Source: an uncultured SAR116 cluster alpha proteobacterium
Lineage (GTDB): Bacteria; Pseudomonadota; Alphaproteobacteria; Puniceispirillales; Marisalimonadaceae
Direction: 5' to 3'
Length of the DNA: 64,000 nt
Assembly (NCBI GenBank): GCA_902592615.1
Contig: CACJFI010000005.1
Location: 1 to 64,000 of the forward strand
This document shows positions 49,749 through 56,864 of the stretch, piece after piece. Both the position numbers and the translations under genes were made by a program. The first letter of the stretch is position 1. Each line of letters opens with the position of its first letter. The notes below the pieces were generated by a model, which saw only the letters and a list, made by a program, of their open reading frames with translations, was not told the origin of the DNA and ran no database searches.

Positions 49749-50063
49749 CGCTGGAGCCTCTTCCACAGGTGACTCTTCTTTGGCTGCTTACTCCGCTGGA
49801 GCTTCTGCCGCAATTACCTCTTCTTTGGCTGCTTCTTCAGCTTGAGCCTCTTCCACAGGTGACTCTTCTTTGGCTGCTTCCTTCGCTGGAGCTTCTGACG
49901 CAGGTGACTCTTCTTTAGCTGCTTCCTCCGCTGGAGCTTCTGCCGCAGTTGCCTCTTCTTTGGCTGCTTCTTCAGCTTGAGCTTCTACTGCAGTTGCCTC
50001 TTCTATGGCCGCTTCTTCAACTGGAGCTTCTGCCGCAGGCGCCTCTTCATTAGCTACTTCCTC
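49749..50063 (-). repeat. Seven 45-bp tandem repeats in the rpsP tail
   Basis: Seven imperfect units of exactly 45 bases (15 codons), each of the form EEAAKEE-x-xx-EAPA, run from 50063 down to 49749. Six lie inside the current rpsP reading frame. The second codon of unit seven reads TAA where the other units read GAA or GAG-type Glu (AAA-type in none); the rest of unit seven remains in frame. Confidence 0.9.
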
Positions 50064-50411
50064 CGTTGAAGCCACTGACTTTTCTGCCGCTTCTGCTTCT
50101 TTTTCTTGCCTTTTCTTACCTGGAGCACTTTTAATTGGTTGATCTCTAATCACAGGTGCTTTTACTAAACCGTCAGATGATAGCATTTTTGCAACTCTTA
50201 ATGTTGGCTGAGCGCCTTTTGATAACCAGTATTTTGCTCTTTCAACATCAAGAACTAATCTTTCAGCGTGATCTTTAGCTACCATTGGATTATATGAGCC
50301 TAACCTTTCAATAAACTTTCCATCTCTTGGTGACAATGCTTCTGCAACTACGATTTTGTAAAAAGGTCTCTTCTTTGCTCCACCTCTAGACAATCTTATT
50401 TTTAACGCCAT
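49788..50411 (-). CDS. rpsP: 30S ribosomal protein S16 with repetitive Ala/Glu tail, prematurely stopped
   Basis: Small-subunit protein needed for 30S assembly. The first 85 or so residues are S16: [56 protein letters not shown]. The remaining 120 are an acidic, alanine-rich tail made of 15-residue repeats; alphaproteobacterial S16 often carries such tails. The TAA at 49790-49788 falls where another repeat has Glu. Reading on in the same frame gives 23 further residues of the same type ([14 protein letters not shown], then EEVKKEEKKE) and a TAG at 49715-49713, just before rimM. So the tail appears recently shortened by one base change. ATG start at 50411. Confidence 0.95.
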   Translation of the reverse strand: MALKIRLSRGGAKKRPFYKIVVAEALSPRDGKFIERLGSYNPMVAKDHAERLVLDVERAKYWLSKGAQPTLRVAKMLSSDGLVKAPVIRDQPIKSAPGKKRQEKEAEAAEKSVASTEEVANEEAPAAEAPVEEAAIEEATAVEAQAEEAAKEEATAAEAPAEEAAKEESPASEAPAKEAAKEESPVEEAQAEEAAKEEVIAAEAPAE

Positions 50412-50447
50412 TTTTTTTCCTTATAATTAAGTTATTATTTAATAAAT

Positions 50448-51968
50448 TTATCTTCTTTTTTTAGACGGTTTTCCACCTAACCCTGGCAAACCCATACCTC
50501 CAAAACGATTTGCCATGTTACCTAGATTAGGCATATTACCGCTCATCATTTTTTGTAATTCTGCCATTTTATTGGCATCCATAACTGAATTTTGACCATC
50601 CCCTAATCCAGGATTTGGACTTGCACCTCCAAGTGAAGACATCATATTTTTTAATCCACCAAGACCACCCATTTTACCCATTTTTTTCATCATACGAGCC
50701 ATGTCTTGTTGTTGTTTCACAAGTCTATTTACATCAGAGACAGCTGTTCCTGATCCTGAAGCAATTCTTTTTCTACGAGAAGCATTTAAAAGAGAAACAT
50801 TTACTCTTTCTTTTTTTGTCATAGAATAAATTATAGCTTCTTGTTTTGAAATTGCTTTATCGTTAAAATTATTAGCAGCCATTTGTTTCTGGAGCTTACC
50901 AATACCTGGAAGCATGGACATTATTCCACCTAAACCTCCCATTTTTTTTAACTGTCCAATTTGTTTTAACATATCATTCATATCAAAACTGCCCTGTGAT
51001 ATTCTTTTCATCATTTGGGCAGCATCTTCTTCTGCAATAGTCTCTGCAGCTTTTTCTACAAGTGAGACAACATCACCCATATCTAAAATTCTACCAGCCG
51101 CTCTATCTGGATAAAATGGTTCTAATCCGTCTAGTTTTTCAGAAACACCAACAAATTTGATAGGGCACCCAGTTACTGATCTCATTGATAGTGCCGCACC
51201 ACCTCTTGCGTCACCATCAGACCGAGTTAAAACAACTCCTGATATTTTTATTAGATCTGAAAAAGCTTTTGCTGTCTGGACAGCATCCTGACCTGTCATT
51301 GCGTCTGCAACTAATAAAGTTTCGGATGGTTTAGATAATTTAAAAACCTCTTTTGCCTCAGACATCATGGCTGTATCAAGTGTCGTTCTACCTGCTGTAT
51401 CAAGTATCAATACATCTATTGCCTGAACTTTAGATGCAGCCATTGCTCTTTTTGTTATTTTCTCTGGGCTTTCACCATCAATTTCTGGAAGTACTAAAAC
51501 TTCTGCTTGTTCACCTAATATCCTAAGTTGTTCTCTAGCTGCAGGCCTGTAAATATCAAGCGATGCAAGCATAACTTTCTTTCTTTTTTTTGATTTCAGA
51601 TGAAAAGCTAACTTACCTGCGGTTGTGGTTTTACCAGATCCCTGAAGACCAACTAACAATATTACTGCAGGAGGAGCGTGGTCTATTAATAGCTCTGACT
51701 CTGACGAGCCAAGAACTTCTATTAAAACGTCATTGACAATTTTTATAACTTGCTGACCAGGTGTAACTGATCTAAGAACTTCTTCCCCAACTGCCCTTAC
51801 TTTAACTTTATCAATAAATTCTCTAACTACTGATAAAGCGACGTCAGCTTCTAGTAGAGCTGTTCGAACCTCTTTAAGTGCGTTTTCAACATCACTTTCA
51901 GAGAGAGCTCCTCTTTTAGTGAGTCCTTTAAAAACATTTCCAAGTTTATTAGTTAAGTTTTCAAACAT
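50448..51968 (-). CDS. ffh: Signal recognition particle protein Ffh
   Basis: GTPase that targets nascent membrane proteins together with 4.5S RNA. 506 residues: N domain, G domain with GLQGSGKTTTAGKLA (K113), LDTAGRTTLD and TRSDGDARGGAALS, then an M domain rich in Met and Gly (MNDMLKQIGQLKKMGGLGGI) and an RKRIASGSG RNA-binding motif. The C-terminal tail repeats GGLGGL/GMGLPGLGG. ATG start after CAGGT. Head of the ffh-rpsP-rimM-trmD-rplS run, 140 bases after ftsY. Confidence 0.97.
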   Translation of the reverse strand: MFENLTNKLGNVFKGLTKRGALSESDVENALKEVRTALLEADVALSVVREFIDKVKVRAVGEEVLRSVTPGQQVIKIVNDVLIEVLGSSESELLIDHAPPAVILLVGLQGSGKTTTAGKLAFHLKSKKRKKVMLASLDIYRPAAREQLRILGEQAEVLVLPEIDGESPEKITKRAMAASKVQAIDVLILDTAGRTTLDTAMMSEAKEVFKLSKPSETLLVADAMTGQDAVQTAKAFSDLIKISGVVLTRSDGDARGGAALSMRSVTGCPIKFVGVSEKLDGLEPFYPDRAAGRILDMGDVVSLVEKAAETIAEEDAAQMMKRISQGSFDMNDMLKQIGQLKKMGGLGGIMSMLPGIGKLQKQMAANNFNDKAISKQEAIIYSMTKKERVNVSLLNASRRKRIASGSGTAVSDVNRLVKQQQDMARMMKKMGKMGGLGGLKNMMSSLGGASPNPGLGDGQNSVMDANKMAELQKMMSGNMPNLGNMANRFGGMGLPGLGGKPSKKRR

Positions 51969-52000
51969 TTTAAAACCTGCTAGTTATTAAAACCACAAAT

Positions 52001-52031
52001 ACGCCCGTGCCTGAAACTCAAGGACGCGCGT
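52001..52031 (-). other. GC-rich hairpin in the ftsY-ffh gap
   Basis: ACGCGCGT (52031-52024) and ACGGGCGT (52008-52001) on the transcribed strand can pair over eight positions with one mismatch around a 15-base loop. It is the most GC-rich spot in an AT-rich gap. The loop contains GTTTCAG (52017-52011), complementary to CTGAAAC at 52064-52058, so an alternative pairing exists. It could be a leader structure for ffh or a terminator-like element without a T tract. Confidence 0.35.
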
Positions 52032-52108
52032 TCATAAATCTTAAACAATAAATAAACGTTTCAGTATAGAATTTTATCAATCAAGTCAAGCCTAACTGAA
52101 AGAAATAA

Positions 52109-53041
52109 CTAATCCAAACCAGCTAAAGCCTTTGAAAATGACGAAGCTTCAAAAATTTGTAGATCATCTAATCCTTCACCAACACCAACTGCATGAATAG
52201 GAATTTCAAACTTTTCAGCTAAAGATACAACAACTCCACCTTTTGCACTTCCATCTAACTTTGTAATTATCATACCTGTTAAACCAATAGATTCGTCGAA
52301 GCTTTTTAATTGAGAATGTGCATTCTGTCCAACAGTGCCATCTAAAACTACAACTTTTTGATGTGGAGCGTCGTGATCCAATTTTGATACAACTCGACAG
52401 GTCTTTGTCAGTTCTTCCATTAAATCTTTTTTATTTTGTAATCTTCCAGCTGTGTCGATAATAACAATATCAATATCTTCTTTTTTTGCTAATTCAAAAG
52501 CTCGAAAAGCTACTGCAGCTGAGTCTCCTCCTTCTTCTCCAGAGACAACTCGAGCACCGACTCTTTTTCCCCAAGTCTTTAACTGTTCCACGGCAGCTGC
52601 TCTAAAAGTGTCTGATGCGGCCAAAATTACAGATTTTTTTTCAAGCCTAAATTTTTCAGCTAGTTTAGCAGCAGTAGTTGTTTTTCCAGAACCATTAACA
52701 CCTGCTAATAGCAAAACGTGTGGTTTAGAGTTAACTTTTTCATAAAGGTTTTGTTCACGAGGTAGTAAAATTTGTTCAATTTCTTCAGCCAAAGTTTTTG
52801 CAATTTGTTTCTTTTCTATTTCTTTATTTTTATTTAATTCGAATTTCTGATCTTTAATCTTTTTTGCTATTCTACTAGAAGCTTCTACACCAAGATCAGC
52901 TAGTATTAACTGATCTTCAATATCATAGAGTGTTTCTTGATCAATTGTTTTTTTTCCAGTTATAGAGGCGATCGCACCTTCCACCTTAGATGCAGATTTG
53001 CTTAATCCAGTCTTTAATTTTTTAAACCAATTTAATGCCAT
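52109..53041 (-). CDS. ftsY: Signal recognition particle receptor FtsY
   Basis: Membrane-associated SRP receptor GTPase. 310 residues, only the NG domains plus a short N-terminal amphipathic start (MALNWFKKLKTGLSKSASKV), without the long acidic A domain of E. coli FtsY, as in many alphaproteobacteria. G motifs: AGVNGSGKTTTAAKLAEKF (K120), AASDTFRAAAVEQLK, IIDTAGRLQNK, ITKLDGSAKGG. Followed on the same strand by ffh, its partner. Confidence 0.97.
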   Translation of the reverse strand: MALNWFKKLKTGLSKSASKVEGAIASITGKKTIDQETLYDIEDQLILADLGVEASSRIAKKIKDQKFELNKNKEIEKKQIAKTLAEEIEQILLPREQNLYEKVNSKPHVLLLAGVNGSGKTTTAAKLAEKFRLEKKSVILAASDTFRAAAVEQLKTWGKRVGARVVSGEEGGDSAAVAFRAFELAKKEDIDIVIIDTAGRLQNKKDLMEELTKTCRVVSKLDHDAPHQKVVVLDGTVGQNAHSQLKSFDESIGLTGMIITKLDGSAKGGVVVSLAEKFEIPIHAVGVGEGLDDLQIFEASSFSKALAGLD

Positions 53042-53067
53042 TAAATTTGACTCTTTTTTTATCTATT

Positions 53068-54360
53068 TCAATCTCGAATAGTTCCTAGTAACCCATCATT
53101 GTTAATTTCTAAAATTTTTGTAGAAATAATTATACTAGACTCAACATTTTCTTTTAATTTTATTTTTGAAAAATTTGTAGAATGACCAACTGAATTATTT
53201 TCTACTAAAACTTTTTGAGTGGTTCCAATCTGACTGACTAAAAACTTATTATGTTGTTTTTCAGCTAAATTTCTCAGTTCTTTAGCTCTTTTTTGAATAA
53301 TTTTTTTTGGGACCTGTGGCATATTTGATGCTGGAGTATTTTTTCTGTTAGAGTATGGAAAGACATGAATATATGTAATGTTAGCTTCTGTAATAAGTTG
53401 GATACTCTTTTTGTGAGCTTTTTCGTCTTCAGTGGGGAAGCCAGCTATAAAATCACCTCCGAACACAACATCATTTCTGCGTCTTTTTGCTTCTTTTACA
53501 AAATTAATTACGTCTCTATAAATATGTCTTCTTTTCATTCTTTTCAAAATAATATCATCACCATGTTGAATAGATAAATGAATATGAGGCATTAGTCTTT
53601 CTTCATGCTCAAATGCATCCATCAAGTCAAAATCAACTTCAGCTGGATCAATGGAAGACAATCTTAATCTATCCAAATTTGGTATGTTTTTTAAAATCTT
53701 TTTAACTAACAATCCCAAACTTGGCTTCCCAAAAATATCAATACCCCAAGATGTTAAGTCTACACCAGTAAGAACTATTTCTTTAACACCATTTTTTAAC
53801 AAAGAGTTAATAGAATTAATCACATTTTGAGTCGATACTGATCGACTCGGACCTCTTCCAAATGGAATAATACAAAATGTGCACCTATGGTCACAACCAT
53901 TTTGAACTTGAACGAAACCACGTGTGTGTTTGTTGAATGATTCAATAAGATGCCCAGATGTACTTTTAACTTCCATAATATCTTGAACGAATACATTTTG
54001 ATTTTGATGCAAGCTATCTTCTGATTCAAAGTTCTTCCAAAAATCTTCATCAAGCTTTTCTTTATTACCTATCACAAAATCTACTTCCGGCATTGAATTC
54101 CATTTTTGAGGGTCTACTTGAGCAGCACAACCTGTAACCAATATTAGAGCATCAGGTCTATTTCTTTTAGAAGATCTTATTGCCTGTCTTGCTTGACGTT
54201 CGGCTTCACTAGTTACAGCGCATGTATTGAAAATTATTAAATCGCTTTGACCATTCTTACTAGCTAGATCACTAATAACCTGACTTTCCCATATATTTAG
54301 CCTACATCCAAAAGTCTTGATATCAGGTAAAGAGTTTTTAATTTTTGAAGTAATTTTCAT
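53068..54360 (-). CDS. mtaB: MtaB-type tRNA methylthiotransferase
   Basis: Radical-SAM enzyme that adds a methylthio group to t6A37 of tRNAs. 430 residues: N-terminal [4Fe-4S] cysteines C19 (TFGCRLNIWES), C47 (FNTCAVTSEAERQARQ) and C78 (VTGCAAQVDP), radical-SAM CxxxCxxC with C156, C160, C163 (CDHRCTFCIIPFGRG), and HLSIQHGDDIILKRMKRRH. CAVTSEAERQARQ and the fused C-terminal region favour MtaB over MiaB or RimO. Its ATG abuts the dapF stop. Confidence 0.93.
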   Translation of the reverse strand: MKITSKIKNSLPDIKTFGCRLNIWESQVISDLASKNGQSDLIIFNTCAVTSEAERQARQAIRSSKRNRPDALILVTGCAAQVDPQKWNSMPEVDFVIGNKEKLDEDFWKNFESEDSLHQNQNVFVQDIMEVKSTSGHLIESFNKHTRGFVQVQNGCDHRCTFCIIPFGRGPSRSVSTQNVINSINSLLKNGVKEIVLTGVDLTSWGIDIFGKPSLGLLVKKILKNIPNLDRLRLSSIDPAEVDFDLMDAFEHEERLMPHIHLSIQHGDDIILKRMKRRHIYRDVINFVKEAKRRRNDVVFGGDFIAGFPTEDEKAHKKSIQLITEANITYIHVFPYSNRKNTPASNMPQVPKKIIQKRAKELRNLAEKQHNKFLVSQIGTTQKVLVENNSVGHSTNFSKIKLKENVESSIIISTKILEINNDGLLGTIRD

Positions 54361-55173
54361 TTATTCACCTATAAATCCTTCAAACACTCTTTCAGTATCT
54401 CCAGAAAGAGTTACTGATCCATTATCAAGCCACTTAATAAATAAATCCCCACCGTCTAAAACAATTTTATTTTCCTTAGCGCTTTTGTCTAATGAAGAAG
54501 CTGCTACTAATGTTGCACACGCTCCAGATCCACATGCTGAGGTCATGCCTGCTCCTCTTTCCCAAACTCTCATTCTTAGAGATTTATCCTCTAAGACAGA
54601 TACAAATTCAATATTTGCAAATTCAGGGAAAATAGAATGTTTCTCTAACCTTGGACCAATTGAGTTTATATTTAAATTCTCAAGATCTTCTAAGTTATTT
54701 ATAAATATAACTGCATGTGGATTTCCTATTGATAAACAAAAAGCTTCAAACTCATCTAATTTGACATTTTTTGTATTTTGATCCTTTGATAATGGTATTT
54801 CATTCCAGCTAAACTTGGGCACACCCATATTTACAGTAACTAAATTATCAGTTTTAGAACAAAACAAGTCATCACTAACGCTTTTAATAATTACAGAATT
54901 TAGTTCATTCTTTTTCATTAAATAATCAGCTACACATCTTGTACCATTTCCACAAGCACCAGTTTCAGAGCCGTCAGAATTATACATTCTAATTTTGAAA
55001 TTTTCAGGAGACATTGTATTTTCAATTATCAAGACTTGATCACATCCAATTCCTATGCGTCTATTACTTATTTTATTAATAAATTTTGAGTCATGAATGA
55101 TAGGATTCTTTATATTGTCAAATATAATAAAATCATTTCCTAAACCATGCATTTTTACAAATGGAATTTTCAA
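54361..55173 (-). CDS. dapF: Diaminopimelate epimerase
   Basis: Converts LL- to meso-diaminopimelate for peptidoglycan and lysine. 270 residues: FVKMHGLGNDFIIFDN, first catalytic Cys C74 in SETGACGNGTRCVADYL, second C214 in GMTSACGSGACATLVAA, and ERGAG before it. Normal length. The mtaB gene follows without a gap, a common alphaproteobacterial pairing (dapF-mtaB-ftsY). Confidence 0.97.
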   Translation of the reverse strand: MKIPFVKMHGLGNDFIIFDNIKNPIIHDSKFINKISNRRIGIGCDQVLIIENTMSPENFKIRMYNSDGSETGACGNGTRCVADYLMKKNELNSVIIKSVSDDLFCSKTDNLVTVNMGVPKFSWNEIPLSKDQNTKNVKLDEFEAFCLSIGNPHAVIFINNLEDLENLNINSIGPRLEKHSIFPEFANIEFVSVLEDKSLRMRVWERGAGMTSACGSGACATLVAASSLDKSAKENKIVLDGGDLFIKWLDNGSVTLSGDTERVFEGFIGE

Positions 55174-55196
55174 AATCCTAGCCTTCTATTTTATTC

Positions 55197-55982
55197 TTAA
55201 ATATCAATATCAACTATAATCGGCACATGGTCAGATGGTTTTTCCCAGGACCTGCTATCCTTATAAATAACACCTGATTTTACTAATGAAAATAAATTTT
55301 TTGATGTCCAAAAGTGATCAAGTCTTCTGCCTCTATTTGAAACCTCCCAATTTCTATTTCGATAGGACCACCAAGAATAAAGTTTTTCATTATGAGGAAC
55401 AAATTCCCTAATTATGTCTACCCAATCACCAGTCTGGATTATGTCTAGTAAAGTTTCTGTTTCTATTGGTGTATGTGATACCACATTAAGTAATTGTTTA
55501 TGTGACCAGACATCATGTTTTAATGGAGCAATATTCAAATCACCAACTAAAATTTTATTTGTTTTTGGCTCTGATAAAAAATAATTTTTCATTTCATTAA
55601 TGAAAGAAATTTTATGCTCGAACTTTGGATTTATTGAAATGTCAGGTTGATCTCCACCTGCAGGTACATAGAAATTATGAAGTTCAACATAATTATTTAG
55701 TTTTACATAAATGTGACGAGTATCATCTTTATTACACCAATTTAGATATCCAGTGTCTGTAAATTCAAATTTTGATATAACAGCCACTCCATTGTAGGAC
55801 TTTTCACCTCTAAAATATTGATTAACATACCCAATTTTTTCAAGCTCCTCACTTGGAAAAAATTCATTCGGTGTTTTAGTTTCCTGGAGGCAAAGAACAT
55901 CTATATTCTGTTCTTTTATAAAACGTAAAACATGATGTATACGTAGTCTTACAGAGTTTATATTCCAAGTCGCTATCCGCAT
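55197..55982 (-). CDS. xthA: Exodeoxyribonuclease III
   Basis: Metal-dependent AP endonuclease and 3' exonuclease in base excision repair. 261 residues: MRIATWNINSVRLRI, VLCLQETKTPNEFFP (metal Glu), LVGDLNIAP, WSYRNRNWEVSNRGRRLDHF and SDHVPIIVDI (catalytic Asp-His). Downstream of lolA on the same strand but after a 264-base gap, so it probably has its own promoter. Confidence 0.96.
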   Translation of the reverse strand: MRIATWNINSVRLRIHHVLRFIKEQNIDVLCLQETKTPNEFFPSEELEKIGYVNQYFRGEKSYNGVAVISKFEFTDTGYLNWCNKDDTRHIYVKLNNYVELHNFYVPAGGDQPDISINPKFEHKISFINEMKNYFLSEPKTNKILVGDLNIAPLKHDVWSHKQLLNVVSHTPIETETLLDIIQTGDWVDIIREFVPHNEKLYSWWSYRNRNWEVSNRGRRLDHFWTSKNLFSLVKSGVIYKDSRSWEKPSDHVPIIVDIDI

Positions 55983-56246
55983 ACAAAAACCTTTACCCGT
56001 AAATTACCCCAAATATTTAATTTTTTTATATATTTAAACGGACATAATTATAATAATTGCGTAATTATACCTATTTGCAAAATACAAATTAAAATTAGAA
56101 AAGCAACGAAAATAAAAATAAGCAAATCGATTGCTGTTACCAACTACATATATATCTGCTTCTATTCTCAAATATTTACCTCACTGTATATTTCTGAGCT
56201 GAATCTTTTTAACGTTTCTTAGTGTTGATACTGCTGATAAAAATTA
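55983..56246. other. Longest gene-free stretch (264 bases), xthA upstream region
   Basis: Lies between lolA and xthA on the minus strand. AT-rich and without a tRNA fold or convincing ORF. It contains a near-palindrome, ATAATT-GCGT-AATTAT at 56053-56068, which could bind a regulator of xthA, and repeated TATATA stretches. No terminator hairpin with a T tract is visible after lolA. Confidence 0.4.
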
Positions 56247-56864
56247 TCAATTCGTTGGTTCAGGAAAATCAATCGGGAAAAACAATAAATGAGAAAGTTT
56301 ATTATTATATTTTGCATTTTGAATTAATACAGTTGTATTTTCTCCCAAGGAGTCTTGAATTATCCATTTCTTTAAGCTCAATGGATTTTCTGAAAATTCT
56401 AAAACTAAACTTTCCTGATTAGCATTGTTTTGGCTTTGTAGTTTTAATGATATTATGCCAGTCTCAATAATAAACTCTGTTTTGATATTTTGGTTATTTA
56501 AAAATGAGGTGCTGTCTAATAAAATAGAGAAAGGAGAATTTTTAACTGGAAAATTGTTGGTTGTTTTTGCCTCTCTATCTTGGATAACTATCCAAAACCC
56601 TTTACATGTTATTAAAAGATTCTTAGGGTTTTCATAATCAATTCTTAATTTTCCCGGTAGATCCAAATATATTTTACCATTACTAACGTTTCCTGAGGGA
56701 CTGACCTGTATAAAATTTGCTTCAAGTGTAACAAGATTTTTAATAAATTTTTCAATTTGAAATTTTGCTGATTTGTTTTTTTCAAAAGAATAAGATGTAT
56801 TACAATTTAAAATTATAACAAAAAAACAGAAAAGAAAATTTATCTTAGTCTTAAATTGCTTCAA
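56247..56864 (-). CDS. lolA: Outer-membrane lipoprotein carrier LolA
   Basis: Periplasmic chaperone that carries lipoproteins from LolCDE to the outer membrane. 205 residues: N-terminal signal peptide (hydrophobic about 9-20, likely cut near residue 26), then FIKNLVTLEANFIQVSPSG, GKIYLDLPGKLRIDYENP (the classic GxxxxxxPGxxR.dY motif), and NNFPVKNSPFSILL. Sequence is diverged but motifs and the ftsK-lolA-xthA context agree. ATG directly after the ftsK stop. Confidence 0.9.
   Translation of the reverse strand: MKQFKTKINFLFCFFVIILNCNTSYSFEKNKSAKFQIEKFIKNLVTLEANFIQVSPSGNVSNGKIYLDLPGKLRIDYENPKNLLITCKGFWIVIQDREAKTTNNFPVKNSPFSILLDSTSFLNNQNIKTEFIIETGIISLKLQSQNNANQESLVLEFSENPLSLKKWIIQDSLGENTTVLIQNAKYNNKLSHLLFFPIDFPEPTN

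Noticed and set aside
49706-49813. An N-terminal basic extension of RimM starting from an ATG at 49813
   Set aside because: These 36 codons are the rpsP repeat read in another frame and are Lys/Arg-rich without family match; the TTG at 49705 gives normal RimM length.
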